The notes beneath the pieces are model-generated. The model had not been told where the DNA came from. It saw only the letters and a list, made by a program, of their open reading frames with translations, and ran no database searches. A stretch of DNA of 64,000 bases from positions 178,525-242,524 of the forward strand of contig VIIQ02000030.1 in NCBI GenBank assembly GCA_007449985.2. The letters are read 5' to 3'. Below, in pieces: positions 1-12,620 of this stretch. The stretch is from Desmodesmus armatus. Its lineage: Eukaryota; Chlorophyta; Chlorophyceae; Sphaeropleales; Scenedesmaceae. The first letter of the stretch is position 1. Each line of letters opens with the position of its first letter. Made by a program: the position numbers and the translations under genes.

Positions 1-381
1 AAGAAGCAACGGTTGGAAAATGCGCTGCTGTGGACATCTCAAGGCTAGGGAGTCTGGGGGTCCATGCTGCCATGTCAAGTTGAGGTGATGTGTGTCCATG
101 ACAGTAGGAGTATGAGACTCTGCTGGCCTGCCATCACTGTTGTGACTGCTGTACCTCAATGGCGACAGCACCTCTGAACGACCGGATGCTCTACTGTACC
201 ATATTGGTCATGGGTGCATTCACCAGGCAATGCGCGACAGCGGCTGACGGCAGCGACCACGCATGGGCAGAGGAGGGAGGTCACATGCATTACCATGCCT
301 ACCAAGCATGCAGTGCGTCAGCTGTTGCCATGCTGCCAGCCAAAAGCATGGCGACTTGGTAGCACCCAAGCCCCTCCTTAC

Positions 382-651
382 CTGGTGTGCCCGCGTGTCC
401 ACCACAATGGACAGGTCGCCCTTGCCACCAGCGACATCTTTGGATTCGACCTGCGCCTTGGCTACTGCTGCTTGCTGCTGCTGCTTTGCGCCGCTGCGCT
501 TCTGCTGCTGCTTGTGCGCCCTGGTCGCTGCTGTCGACAGTGGCGGCACGAAGTACTCTGTGACTGTTGCGAACAGCGACGCCACGAACAGGAACACTAG
601 GTCCACTGCATAGATGGTGAAGATGACGCTGAAGGCTATATACCACCACAT
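382..651 (-). CDS. Partial membrane-protein gene, exon only
   Basis: An open exon reads leftward from an ATG at 651 to a good splice donor at 382/381 (CAG|GTAAGG on the minus strand). It encodes about 90 residues. The first 37 are a strongly hydrophobic, aromatic-rich stretch (MWWYIAFSVIFTIYAVDLVF onward) that looks like one long or two closely spaced membrane segments. A basic, Gln-rich tail (KQQQKRSGAKQQQQ) follows. The rest of the gene must lie in the first 380 bases or beyond the left edge, and I could not join it confidently. The hydrophobic start vaguely resembles a first channel or transporter helix, but there is not enough sequence to name a family. The ATG may be internal, with upstream exons in 700-1300. 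Confidence 0.4.
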
Positions 652-2112
652 GGTGTCTGCCCTGCAACAGCTGCTGCTGCTGCCTTAAGACGGCTGGTGT
701 GCTGCCGGAGCTGTGAGAGCTCCCTGGGAGCACTGCTGCTGGTCAGCACAGCAGCAACCTGTTGAGCCAGGAGAACAGGCAGGGAAGGAGCACCCATACG
801 ACGTCAGAGACAGGTTGATCACGTATGCATTATATGATGGAAGCAACCACCGGCCAAGCTGCAACGCCAGACAATGCGCAGTCGTTGGGCGCTTGAGCAT
901 CCCGTCGTGCTGAGTGCCCACTTGCCCTCCTCTGGCCCCTGCCCTGCTCCTGTGTGCTTTACAGAACTGATAATCAACCATGCAATCGCTGGAAACCTGC
1001 TGATCAGGCCGGAGCGTTGCCTGTGCCAACGCAGCGAGCCCTGACAGTCTGCCAGCAGCTTATTGCGCACGCAGCCTGGTGCCCACCTCCAATAGAATGA
1101 CCGTAAAAAGGGCCAGCAAACGACAAAGACAAAGCTTTGCCAAAAGCTGAAGAAAGCTGGAGCCCAGTGGACCGTTGCTCCTTGCTGCTGCTGCTATTGC
1201 CTGCAATAATCTGCCGACCTAAAAGGACGGGGCAACCCACCTCACGAATATAAGACTCCGGGTCGCTCTCTTCTCGAATAGCGGCCGATGATAGCGTCAC
1301 TCTTCAGTCTGTTGGCGATGGCAGGTGTGTCGTCGGGTGTCAAAGTCTGCAACCAATCAATGTGTAATGTGAACGAAAAGTCAATGGATATTGTGAAGCG
1401 CTTATGGTGAAGCCTGTGTTATATCCACCGGCTGGCTGGTGAGAAGCAGCACAAGTCGCTGGTGCATTGCTGATGTCATTGAACATTGCCATGTTGAGTT
1501 GTGGCATTACCTTGCTTAAACTTGAGCGCTGCTGATGCACCAAGAGCTCCGAGTTACACTGCTTGCTGTTTTTGCGGTTGGCTTGAGACTGACACGCTCC
1601 GTTGCTGGAAAGCTTGAAGAAAGAAGTGGGGCAAACAATTGATTGATGAAAGGCGATCGTGGAACTGGCGAAATAGAGTCTGCCAGCGCAGCGCGGTCTA
1701 AGAGTGTTATCCCAGAGTTGAGTCACTGTTTCACCTAACAAGCTCCACAACGCCCTGACCACGCGGCCAACAACACCATGGACACGCTCTATCAATTCAC
1801 CTCATGCATGACGCTCATATGACTTGTGAAACAAACCCTCAGGTCCGACACTGACTGGATCGCGCGCTTAGGCCCACCCGTTCGTCAGTGCTTGCTGCCA
1901 TGGTCAACAACCAAGCAGAGCCAAACCCACAGACTTGTAAAGTTCCATCGATAAACATGCAGGTGATGCTGGCAGAGCTGCACTACAAGGTGGGGGCACT
2001 AGCACCAGCACTGCAGTGCCACAGGAGCCCTGACGCGTGGAGATCCCACAAAAGCGCAAGAGATGGGTGTTCAAACATGTACATCCACCAACGTCAACCT
2101 GATTGACGTGCT
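652..2112. other. Intergenic or unresolved stretch
   Basis: No family is recognisable in any frame. Short open stretches on both strands lack consistent splice signals. A minus-strand segment around 1240-1300 ending at a GTGGGT donor could be a 5' exon of the membrane-protein gene at 382-651, but this is speculative. A TTACA (TGTAA on the minus strand) at 1554-1558 is a candidate poly(A) signal for the CBSX gene that ends at 2113. Confidence 0.4.
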
Positions 2113-4452
2113 CTATGCTTTCTGTGCAGCTGCCTTACGCACTGCCAGGGCTGCCTTCACCAAGTTGCCCCGTGAAAGCACGCCCACTAGCTGCCCCTGT
2201 GCGTCAACCACTGGCAAGCGGTGTATCTTCTTGGACAGCAGCAGCCTGAAGCAACGGCATTCAACAGCAGCAACAGGAAAGCCTCGTCAACTGCAACAAA
2301 CTCCAGCACTGTCCATGCACTGACGCCCTCACGTGGCAGGGCGCAACGTGCAACTCATTGTTGCGGTAAACTCCACCTCTTGTACCACACGCTCAGCAAG
2401 GACAACCCAAACTATTGCCTGACCAACTGGCATGTATTTGCCATGTGCGCACGGGCCCATTCGCAATGCTATCACAGTTGCCGAACTGATGTGTGCCAGC
2501 CTGGTGCACTCACGTTGCAGCCTCATCCAAGCCCGTCTCAGGCCTAACTGTGATGGGGGTGGCCGTCATCACATCCTTCACCCTGGGAGCACAGGCAGTA
2601 GCAGCAGCTGAATCAGCGATCACATTGAGCAATGTGTCATCAGATGCCAACACCACCATGACAGTATTGTGGACGAGCACCCTACTCGTCTAGCCCCGGT
2701 GGCAGCTCTACGTGCAAGGACAGGCATTGTGGCATGCACAACATGGCAACGGGCAGTGGTTGCAGAACATGCATGCCACGCATTACGACATGCCTCACCC
2801 ACAGCTTACTTTTTGCCTGAGCTCTTTGCCAGCAGCCGCTTCACCTCCTTGAATGCCTGGGGCAGCAGGCAGCATCACCGTACAGCAACAGACGTGTGCT
2901 GAGAGCAGGTGGTGTCATCTCAGATAACTTATCTGACATCCATCTAGTGTGTCAAGGGGAAATGCAAGACTGGGCCTTAACTGCCCGGCGCTGTGGTTTG
3001 AACCTCAGCCCACAGCCACACACATGCCTTGGCATGCTCCCACCCAGCTGCAGAACGCCCCTAGAAACGCCCCCCGCCCCCTCTGCCAGGGTTCATGACA
3101 CCAGCCTTGCTGGTATTACCGAGCTCACACAACCTGCAGTGCCTGCCCCCTTCCCTTGCACCAGCCAGTGCCCACCTGCCACGTCTCGTCTGCCTGTGGG
3201 AACAGCTGCTTGTCATTCTTTGTCTGCCCCAGCTGGTCCAACGCCAGCAGGTCATAATCAGACACAACACCAACCTGCATGCATGTGCCAGAGCAGCAGC
3301 ACCATCCATTGCTGCCGATGCACCCTACCGTGCTGCCAGTGAAGCCTACCAGAGGCACATCAGGAAAGAACAGTGTGCATGCAGGGCGCCAGTTGCACTG
3401 CTGCAGAAGCTTGCTGCTGCCCACTCAGCAGTGTGCAGCAGCAAAGCAGTGTGCACGCAGCTGGCATCCACACCACACGCTGATGTGTGACCGCGATGCA
3501 AGGTCCGTTCTGCCTTGCTGAACCCATGTCTGCATGCTGCTTGCTCAAGGTCGCTGGCTGCTGGCTGCTGCTGACACCCACTGCTGATGTTCTGCCGGCA
3601 GTGCGGTCAGCAGAGCTGGAGTTGGCCAAGGAGCCATGCTTCAAGGCCACTGCAGCAGCACTGCCTGCGGCTGCTTACCACACGCTTGCTGGCATCCAAG
3701 ACCGGCAGCCCTGTGATGCGATACTGCACCAACATCTCCAGTGCTGCAGCATCAGACACAGGGGCACCCCAACACCAACAGAGCGTTGTCAGCAAGTAGA
3801 CAGTGGCAAACAGACTCAATGCAGAGGTCACTGAATGGTGTAATCGCCCCTGCAATCGGGGTAGATGGGTTCCCTAAGAGCATTGGGAAACTCCCCACCA
3901 CTCCCACCACCAACAACGTGACGGAGGGGGGGCCGGGTGGGGGTCAACCTGTCCCAGACAACCCTCTGTCAGGAAACTCTCAAGTTGATGGGATCCCGGC
4001 TAGCACCCAGGAAACTCTCTCAGGTTGATGGGATCCCGGCTAGCACCCTGGTGCTGCCTATCAATTTGAGGAGGTGGACGCGTGTGCCTTGCCCCTTACC
4101 GTCATCTACAGTGTCCTCCGGCCTGCACGAGTATATGTTGCCGCTTGTCATGGCATCTGCAACTGTCTCATACAACGACTGCAGACAGCAAGCGTACAGC
4201 CAGTTAATGCAGAACATGGGGAAGCCTGTGGGAACAGGATGGGGCGCGTTGAAATTGTACCTGCAGGCATGCATGCAAAGTGCAACTACTGTACAGATCA
4301 CCACCCAGCCTAACGATCCTCACCTGCTGGCCGTTGTCCTCAGCTGCCCTAACCCTAACCAAGCGCGCTGGTTGGATCCTGACCACGCACATAGGCCTGT
4401 GTTGCAAGCTTGCATTCAGGCTCTGGCTGATCGTGCACTTGTGTGCCTGCAT
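2113..4452 (-). CDS. CBSX: Chloroplast CBSX-type CBS-domain-pair protein
   Basis: Seven exons join in phase: 4324-4452, 4100-4178, 3679-3743, 3176-3274, 2810-2856, 2514-2582 and 2113-2245, giving 206 residues. Residues 1-43 are basic and hydroxylated (MQAHKCTISQSLNASLQHRP onward), as expected of a plastid transit peptide. CBS1 covers about 47-105 (TVADAMTSGNIYSCRPEDTV, then YRITGLPVLDASKR, then VGVVSDYDLLALD). A linker with FPQADETWQAFKEVKRLL follows, and CBS2 covers about 141-200 (VKDVMTATPITVRPE, KKIHRLPVVDAQGQLVGVLS, RGNLVKAAL). The SDYDLLALD and RGNLV motifs and the linker match land-plant CBSX1/CBSX2, small stromal proteins that bind adenosine ligands and modulate thioredoxins. That role is known for the family and inferred here. 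Length is normal. The gene diverges from the exonuclease at 5099. Confidence 0.9.
3976..4050. repeat. 40-bp tandem repeat in a CBSX intron
   Basis: Two near-identical units with a period of 40 bases share TTGATGGGATCCCGGCTAGC, at 3985 and 4025. They lie wholly inside the intron between 3744 and 4099 of the CBSX gene. This is an ordinary slippage-type minisatellite with no coding consequence. Confidence 0.8.
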
Positions 4453-5098
4453 TTTGGATGATCTGGGCTACGCGCTAAGTTCACACTTGCAGCTTGCAGT
4501 CTTTAAGCACCAATGGATGCAAGTGTGCGTTGGTATCGTGAGTTTCACAGTTGCCGATACCGTTGCGAGCGAAGAGTGACTGATGTCTTTGCCGCGGCCC
4601 TTCGCTTAATGTATGCATCGTTTCGTCCAGACGTCAGACCGCACGTGAGTTGACGACTGGGAGCTCTGCCTCCCTCTGACAGGTTGCTGCTGTGGCTGCT
4701 GCTGGTGGTGTCAGTTGCAAGTGCCTGTAAAGCTGATGCCTGGCGAGCAGTGGCAGCTGTCAAAACCTGTGGACCTTCTTTAGGTAAGCGCATGGGAGTG
4801 GCAGTGGGAGTTCGGCCTCAGTGTCCACACGAGCTTGTCTCACTTGCCGCAGCTGGTGCTGTGCTGCTGGTGGTGCTTTCAAACCTCACGCAGGCGCAGC
4901 ATGATAGTGTCGCCCCTGGTGTTGTTCAAGACACTGTCACAGCAAACCATTCACCACTGGGGCCGACACCTGCTGAGAGGAGCAGCGCACAGCGTCCCCC
5001 GACCAAACCAGAGTCAGCACATGACGACTAGCCAGAGACCTCGCAGCCAACTTGAAGCAGCACAGCAGCATTATCTTACCACAGCCCATAAAAACCCA
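4453..5098. promoter_or_regulatory. Shared divergent promoter region, CBSX / exonuclease
   Basis: These 646 bases separate the CBSX start codon (minus, 4452) from the predicted exonuclease start (plus, 5099), so both promoters and 5' UTRs must lie here. No TATA-like or other specific element was identified. A plus-strand open stretch near 4684 with a hydrophobic start (LLWLLLVVSVASA) has no coding continuation I can support. Confidence 0.5.
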
Positions 5099-8000
5099 AT
5101 GGGCAAGGCCAGCAAGCCCTGCACAGCCGTGCCTGCTGCCATGGCTGCAGCAGTCCCTGGTGCAGTTGAGCCATCACAGACCAGCAGCAATGGCTCAGAA
5201 CACTTCGCCTTGCTAGACAGGTGGGTGCTATGTGCTGAAGGCACGCCCCTGAGCATTGTGCTGGGCTTCAGAATGTTTACACAAGACCTCGCAAATTACA
5301 GCAGCACCAGATCAACAAGAGTTAGTGTGCTGAGTCGTTCATGCATGCAGTAACTTGTGGTCTGACCTGCACAGGGTGGTGTGCGCCACTGGTGGCAAGC
5401 ATTGTTCGTCACTGGCTGGTGTCAAACATGACTTTGTCACCGGCGGCACTGGTTCCCCAATTTGTCAAGACGTCCTCCTGCTGTCCGCAGGCCCGCATCC
5501 AGGGGGTGCTCCCCAGCTGCCACTGCCAGCACAAAAAGTGCCAAGCGGAAGGCAGCAGAGGCCCTCCTAGCAGCACAGTATGGCAGCATCAGCACTCTGC
5601 ATGGCAGCGCAGCAGCAGTAGCGCCAGGTGGCATGCAGAGGCCCTTCTCCTCGGACGCAGCGCCACAACAAGCAGCAGCACCCAGCAACAAACGGACGAA
5701 GAGTATGCTGTCAGCAGCCATCACCCGCCTAGGAGGCAGGCCAGCTGCTGCTGCCGGCGCAGCGCATGGGCCTGCAGTTGCTGCCGTGCCTCAGCACAAT
5801 CGGCAGAAGCCAGCACAGACGCAGCAAGTCCTGCAGCAGCAGCAGGAGGCGGCTGGCAGCAGCTGGCAACAGCCACCCACCACTGTGGGTGTGTCGGACG
5901 ACGTGGAGGGGCATTTGCATGTGCACTCAGACGACAGCACAGCGGGTGGGGATCAGCAGGCCCGCCTGCTGGTGTCTGTTGAGGCTGCAGGAGCAGCCAA
6001 GCAGCAGCAGCAGCGGCCGATGCATGCAGTTGAGCCTGGGGAGCCAGTGGTGGTGCCTGCATGTGGTGCTGACTGCACACACGTGTTGGCGCAGGGCTGG
6101 TGCCACTCCCAGGTGGGTTTCTTACACCATCCAGCTAGGTAGTAGGTGTAGGTTTGTGCATCACCAGGCACCATCCATCTCCCATGGCCTGCAACATGCT
6201 TGGCCCTTCGCTTTTTGACTGGAGGGTTGTGCCTGTTGGGCGATGACTGATTGTGGCGGCTGGAACAACCCAGCAGCCATACCTCATCAGTCTCTTTGCG
6301 GCAGCTGCACCCACCTGACTGATGGGAGGTCCTGCAGCGCCACACCAGCACATGGGTAGCGTGCACACATGGCGGTTCCCGGCACAGCGAGCTCGTAGGC
6401 AACTGTTGAGAGGATGGTGTCTGTATGTGTTAAGCAGAGAGGATACAAGTATAGCTAGCATGTAGGCAACATATCAGTCACATGCAAGCAGTATGTGTGT
6501 TGTGTGCAGGTGAAGCTGCCGCATGTTGACTGGGGCCGTGTGCTGGAGGTTGACCTGCAGCATGCACCCAGCTTCAAAATGGCGACAGGCTACGAGCGGC
6601 TGCACATGCCTGGCGGCATACAGGTGGGGCTGTGCTGGCGATGCTGTGCTGCTGAACACACTCACCAGTGGGGTTGGCATCTCGGCTCGTTTGTATAGTT
6701 TGTTTTGCTGTCACCCAAGTCTGTTTTCAAAGCTGCTTGTGTGCTGTAGAAATTCGTGGGAGGCTGTGTTGTGCAGGTTGACCTCAGGGGGGCTGAGCCA
6801 GCACTTGCGGCGTCACTAACAGAGCTTGTTTCAGGGTGCTACCTGTTCGACCTATGTCATGTTTTGTGCTGCTGTAGGTGCTGTTGGTGGAGCAGGTTGC
6901 GCACATCCCCTCGGCGCTGGCGCAGCTGCGCAGCAGCATGCAGGATCCTGTGGTGGCGATAGACCTGGAGTGGCGGCCGGAGTTTGGCAGGGGCTTCACC
7001 CCAGTGGCTATGGTGCAGCTGGCCAGCAGCAAGTGAGTGCGCAGCACCAAGTGCACAGTGGAATGCAGGCTGGCGCCCAGCGCAGCGCTTCAGCGCATCC
7101 TGGCGATGCAGCATGCAATGTTGGCAGCAGCAGGCTTGACACCAGGTGCTGGCCTACTGAGAAATGTCCTGCAGCTGGTCATCTGGCACTGGGGGTTGTT
7201 TTCCACTGAGCTTCTGTGACGGCTGCTTCTGACAATTGCCCTGGTGTTACTGACGGATTGCCATGGCCTGTGTTTGCATGACTTGTTGCAGGCTTGCTGT
7301 GCTCATTCGTACGTGCCGCATGGGGTATCGATTGCCGCAGCCGCTGAAGGATTTCCTAGCAGACCCTCAGGTGCGAAGCAGTTGTGGCTTTTCGAGACAA
7401 GAGAGTAGTGAATGACGACATTGTGTGGCCCTGCTGTCCTGTGCTGTGCTAGGCTTGAGTCTTATCCCAGCCTTGCACCTGGCCATCTCCATATCTGAGT
7501 GTTCACCCACATGACTGTTCACCCTTCAAGGGCTGCTTGATCTGCCCCTCACCTCCACCTGCATAGCCTGAGAATGCCCTTCTTATGCCCATGCGGCATC
7601 ACACAAGCGTAGCAGGTCAGGTCACAATCGAGTCTGACGTGTCCCTGTCTTGTCTGCCGGCCCGATGGCTGGGCGTCAGGTGCACCTACTGGGCTTTTCC
7701 TGGGCTGGCGGGGACGAGGGCAAGATGCGCAGCACCTTTGGCGTGGGTGCCAAGGACTTTGGGCACTTCTTGGACCTGCAGCAGGTGGCACAGGGCCTGG
7801 GCTACAACGGCTTTGGCCTGGCACGGCTTACGAGACAGGTGGGTGGAGAGGGGCGGTGCCGGTGGGGGCTGGTGGTGTGGGAGGCTGGGTTTTGTGGTGG
7901 CGTACCTCAATGCATTTTGATTGTGAAGTTGGCACTGTCTAGGAGCTGCAGCTGATGGTGTCAGTGCTTGCAGGCTGTGAGCTGCAGGCGTGCAGCAAGC

Positions 8001-8610
8001 GCCGGTTGCGTCGCTGTTTTGGTATTGCAGGGTAGGCCAGTCGTGTTGAAAGCGTGCGGGGTCCTGACTCTCCGTGCTGTGGCAAGTGCGTGTGTAGACA
8101 GAGAACGTGCATCCAACCGTAAAATGGCCAGTGGCAAAAGAGCCTGTGGCAAGGCGAAGTTGAAGTGTGTGTATCGTGCTGCAGGTGCTGGGCATTGCCA
8201 TGCCAAAGAACAAGAAGATCAGCATGAGCAACTGGGAGTGCAGCATGCTGAGCAGAGCACAGGTCAAGTATGCGGCACTGGACGTGCTCATGGCCGGCCA
8301 GGTGTTCCGTGCACTGCGGCTGTGGCACTCCTCGCCATCGCTGTGTGAGGTGTGCCACTACAACCTTGGCGCAGCCAGCATGCAGCAGCTCTTCAGCTGC
8401 AGCGAGTGTGACAAGACATTTGGGGACATCAAGGGGTATGTGCACCATTGCCAGCGGGCGAGGCACAACGCAGAGTGGGCAGAGTGTGACGGGTGTGGCT
8501 GCGCGCGCGCACTGCCGTGGCCATCGATGCAGCAGGATGCAGGTGCTGTCCTTTCAGACGAGCAGCAGGACGGAGAGCAGCAGCAGCCTAGCAGCGAGCA
8601 AAGTAGCTGA
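5099..8610 (+). CDS. Werner-type DEDDy 3'-5' exonuclease with C-terminal zinc finger
   Basis: Seven exons join in phase: 5099-5220, 5491-6112, 6510-6623, 6878-7032, 7292-7370, 7680-7838 and 8185-8610, giving 558 residues. Residues 1-248 are low-complexity Ala/Gln/Ser with a short basic patch (STKSAKRKAAEALL). The exonuclease core runs about 287-462. Exo I is VVAIDLEWRPEFGRG (D315, E317), Exo II lies in LLGFSWAGGDEGKM (probable D376), and Exo III is SRAQVKYAALDVLMAG (Y446, D450). This is the DEDDy pattern of WRN-exo/RNase D family enzymes, which degrade DNA or RNA 3' to 5'. After the core come CEVC (471-474) and a C2H2-like finger (C489, C492, H505, H511). There is no RecQ helicase domain, as in plant WRNexo. 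The first exon rests on phase agreement and the lack of any in-frame ATG in exon 2 before residue 80 or so. It could be replaced by another 5' exon. Confidence 0.85.
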
Positions 8611-9230
8611 GTGGTGAATGCTGCAGGTGACCCTGTCCCCCAGCACACCTCCTCGTGGTTTGCAATGTGTACTTGTGCAGTTTGTACAGATGTGTGGCGA
8701 GTTGCAGACGACGTGGAGCACTTGTGGGTGTGCTGAAGTCACCGGCTGCGGTTGTGGTGCAGCAGTGTCACCCTTTGCGACACACCCGGAGGGTCCTCCA
8801 GCATGCAGCTGCATGAAGGTTTGCAGGCATATCGTATTCAGGCCATGCTGCAGTTGCATATACGGTTTCCGCTGCAAAGATTGCAATGGTCCGGTTTTTA
8901 GCTCGACTCTGAGTGTGAGGCATCGGATGAGAGGGGTGTGTGTGCCCCGGTTCCCTCAACGCCTGACTCGTTGACCGTCATACGTCGTGTATGAGCCCAT
9001 GAGCTGTTTGAAAGCACACTCAGAGGTTTGATTTCATATACCATTTTACGGTATCATGTGGCTTCTCAGGCGATATGTCCAGCAGTTTATTTGGCATCCA
9101 AGGTCAAGCTGTAGCAAGGCTGTACCTCTGTAACACTTCCCACATGCCCTTTGAATACACGTTTGCATGCACACGTCGCTTTTTACGCCCATGGGGTCTC
9201 ACAGCAACAGTACAACGACAACACAGCCCC
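8611..9230. other. Intergenic stretch: exonuclease 3' UTR and GH16 5' region
   Basis: About 620 bases lie between the exonuclease stop and the chosen glucanase start, both on the plus strand. An ATG at 9075 is in frame with the glucanase and could extend it by 52 residues, but the residues encoded there look like UTR. No TGTAA poly(A) signal was found between 8611 and 9075. No other element is evident. Confidence 0.5.
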
Positions 9231-11021
9231 ATGGACAATTACTATCCAGACTCCTCTGCTCCTGCTGGGGGCCGGTCCCCCACCAGACGCAAGATGCGCA
9301 GCGAAAGCGGGGCAGATGGACACAAAACCAAGGACCCTGTGCTTGAGCTGATGATGTGTGACCTGATGCAGCGGCAGTCGACCAGCAACAGCGGAGCTAT
9401 TGTCAGCAGCAGCGGAGCCAAGGAGACTAGGCATGTGCCTGTCTCTCAAATCATCACACATCAGCCTTACAACACATCAGACAACCTACCTCCTGTGTCA
9501 GGCGTTCCTCATGCATCTGGATCAGCCAGAGGCTGCTGCTGTGGCCTTTGGCAGAAACGCTGGTTCAAAATCCTCGTGCTGCTGCTTACAGTAGCAGCTG
9601 TGGTGCTGGCAGTGGCTCTGTCAGTGGGTCTAACCAGGGCAGCAGCAGCAAGGCGCAGGATGCAGCCCCCACAGCACGCCTTGGGGCCTCGCTTGGACAC
9701 CAGCGGCATGGCTATGGTCTTTGCTGATGACTTCACCTCACTGGACCTGTCCACTTGGAACTATGACATCGGTGACGGATCTGACTATGGCTTGCAAAGG
9801 TGGGTGTGACTGAAGGTGCTGGGCTGTGTTGCTGCTTTGCGGTGTAAAATTAGCAGATAGCTGCAGTGGGGTTGTGCTGTGGGCTCACTCTGTCGAAGGG
9901 ATTGAAACAGAGTACGCTTGCAACAGCCCTGGTGGGACGTCACCAGCCACGTCACAGTGTTGTTTGACTGCTTGACAGCATTGCTGTAATTCCTGCATGC
10001 AGCACCCAGCCCTGTCTGTGCAAAGCTCTCCAGCAGCAACCAAACACCAGCGGTGTCAGACTACAGCAGCTGTGCAGCTGCACACGTGCCCAAGTTGTCA
10101 GTCTTGCATGCATGTATATGCCAAGCTGGTGCTGCTGTCTGTTGCTCTGTTGTATATCCTGACTGCAGCTGGGGCAACAACGAGCTGCAGTGTTACACCT
10201 CGTCATCAAACAACATCGACGTCATCCCTCACCCTGAGTACCCAGAGGACGATGGTGTGCTGCGCATCCGGCCTGCCTACTCTCCACAGCCCCTGCAATG
10301 CGCCAATCGCAACGCGCCCAACTCCACCCGCCAATGGACCAGCGGCAAGATCGACACAAAGAACAAAGTGGCATTCACGTGGGCGGGCCAGCAAGTCTAC
10401 AGGGGTAGCTTTGCTGGCCAGGCACCTACTGGCAGGAAGAGGGCTTTGTTGGCTGATGCTGCTGCAGGGGCCGGGGCCGGCAACCGCAGCAGCGGCAGCA
10501 CATGCGGCCGTGTGGTGGTTGAGAGCCGTATGAAGCTTCCTGTAGCAGCGGGCCGTTGGTCTGCCCTATGGATGATGCCTAAGCCGCAGCCCTGCCCCCA
10601 GGGTGTGAAGGCCACAGAGTGTGGTGCGTTTGGTGTGTGGCCGCGCAGCGGCGAGATAGATATCGTTGAGCAAGTGAATACCGACAATGAGGTGCTGGGT
10701 ACCATTCACTTTGCAACGCCAGGGGGGTATCACAGGCACATGGGGGACAAGCTGGCGCTTTCTCAGGAATCGCTCCTGGATTGGAACATTTACCAGCTGG
10801 TGTGGAACTGCACGAGCATTGGGTGGTATGTCAACAGCATGCAGATTACTCAGGTGACGAAGGATGACCTTGGGGATGCTGTGTGGCCGTTTGATCAGCC
10901 GTTCTTTTTGATTCTCAACACAGCTATTGGGGGCTGGCTGACGGGCAATGTGACACCTGACAAGGGGCAGTCACGGCCCTTCATGGTGGATTATGTGCGC
11001 GTGTATGCAGCCCCCAATTGA
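9231..11021 (+). CDS. Type II membrane-anchored GH16 beta-glucanase (laminarinase-like)
   Basis: Two exons, 9231-9799 and 10169-11021, join in phase to give 473 residues. The splice restores YGLQSWGNNELQCYT, a block typical of GH16 laminarinases. Residues 1-110 are a polar cytoplasmic tail and 113-135 are a single membrane segment (ILVLLLTVAAVVLAVALSVG) followed by RAAAARRR. The catalytic domain spans about 158-473. Its GEIDIVEQVN at 351-360 supplies nucleophile E352, D354 and acid/base E357, and the terminal FMVDYVRVYA is family-typical. GH16 enzymes of this type hydrolyse or transglycosylate beta-1,3(1,4)-glucans. The anchor suggests action at the plasma membrane, Golgi or wall face. An upstream in-frame ATG at 9075 would add 52 residues. 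I prefer 9231 because the protein becomes polar and low-complexity there. It converges on the WSC/glyoxal-oxidase gene. Confidence 0.88.
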
Positions 11022-12620
11022 GGACCGCGTGCACAGCATGTGGGCTGGAGCCTACATTGTGCATTGTCCTCTGTCTGTATCTACATGTGCTGAGGAGTCC
11101 CAAGGGAGATCTAGGAAGGGGTGAAATGTAGCTCTTGAAACTACATCCTTTTTTGGGCGGCTGTTGAGTCATCCAACCAGAAGCACATGCATCATGCATG
11201 CTACGGTTGCATGCTATTAGTGATTGTGTTGGTCATGTTGAGTTGTACCTGCACCTGTATTCCGTGTCGGGTGGCCCAGGCAGGGCCCTTGTGCATGTGG
11301 AGCATTGGCCAGGGCCCCACCTTGGTGGCGTGGGAAGCTCATGGGGCTGCAAGCAACACAACTGCCGTGGGGTGCATCCATGCGGCGCAAGTCGCCAGCA
11401 GCCTGCAGACGTGCATATTGAGCATGACTTGGAGCGTGCCGAGGGGTTTGGCTAGCCCAGCTTCCAAACGGATGAGTCGGTGGCTGCAGGTGCACACTGT
11501 GCTGGCAGCGGTGGAAACAGCACTGACCAGCTGTGGGGTGCATCTGCATGCTGTGCCTGCAGAGATGCTGACGGCATCTACATGATTGACTGACTGACTG
11601 CACAATCTCTGGCTGCATCATGGCTGAGCCAGTGCTGCCAAGGTTCCTCTCTATTATCGTGACGCTGGACGTCATGGCTGACCCCAGTGGTTCTCACATG
11701 TTACAACGGCACTGTTGCACTCCTACTATTTGACAGCACGCCGCCGCAACAGTAGTATGCATCTCCTGGCAATACCTGCAGGCTTGTTGGCAACATTTTT
11801 GTAAGTAGTAACACTGTCACAGCTTGATGTTGAAACTATGGCACCACCTGTCACAGTGGCATACGTCAACCTCTGTCACAGAGTCCCTGCTGCTGCTCCT
11901 CAACCAATCGACAGCACTCGAAAAGTTGACAAACAAACCCAATCTCAGGCTCTCAGCCTGGCCCTGGACAGGGAGATGGTGTGCAAAAGTGCTTCAAAGT
12001 TGGATACAACACCATACCATTTGAATTCAACAGGTTGCCACTGCAACCCAAGTCACATTCCTATCACGCCTGCCATCACTTCTGCTCTTACTGCTGAACA
12101 GATACCTATTGGAACAAAACGTACAACCCACTTTCCCACTTTGATAGAAATCACAGCGGAAGTCAAAATTCCAAGCTGTCACCTTCCACCGCAAGGCTGG
12201 CACGGTCATGCTGGTGGAATGTTGGGTTCCAACTGCAATAGTAATGTCCTGGCCCATCTTGACAAGTGTTTCCTGCTGCGTGTGCCATACTGCACGCTGG
12301 CACTACTAAGTGTCCGACATTACACAACACGGCTTTGAAAGCCAGCAACAGCCAGACACAACTGAAACAGTGCTGCCACACCTGCTGCAGCCAACCCGTA
12401 AACAGCGGCATGGATACTACAGTAGTACTGATCAAACACAACACACAACGTCGTGGTGCCCGAAAATCCATCCATCCATTAACGAGCTCAACTCATCCTT
12501 GAACGATAAATACTCCTCGGCAACCTCGTGCCTTCAGCAGAGGAGGCTGCTACTTCTGGTGGTGTGCCCCATCCTCAGAGGTCAGCCTCGGGTGGCCGCC
12601 ATCCACAGCACAGGAGGCCG
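11022..12620. other. Convergent intergenic region with poly(A) signals
   Basis: These 1.6 kb between two convergent genes hold no supportable gene. A TGTAA at about 11800 (plus) suits the glucanase transcript, and a TTACA at 12320-12324 (TGTAA on the minus strand) suits the WSC/glyoxal-oxidase transcript about 300 bases after its stop. The remainder looks like long 3' UTRs, which are common in this group. Confidence 0.5.

Noticed and set aside
1340..1795. 151-codon minus-strand frame
   Set aside because: No recognisable domain. Lies where the CBSX 3' UTR is expected, with a TGTAA signal inside it.
4350..4362. Telomere-like CCTAACCCTAACC
   Set aside because: Fewer than two full CCCTAA units, lying inside the first exon of CBSX in the correct reading frame. 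Chance, not an interstitial telomere.
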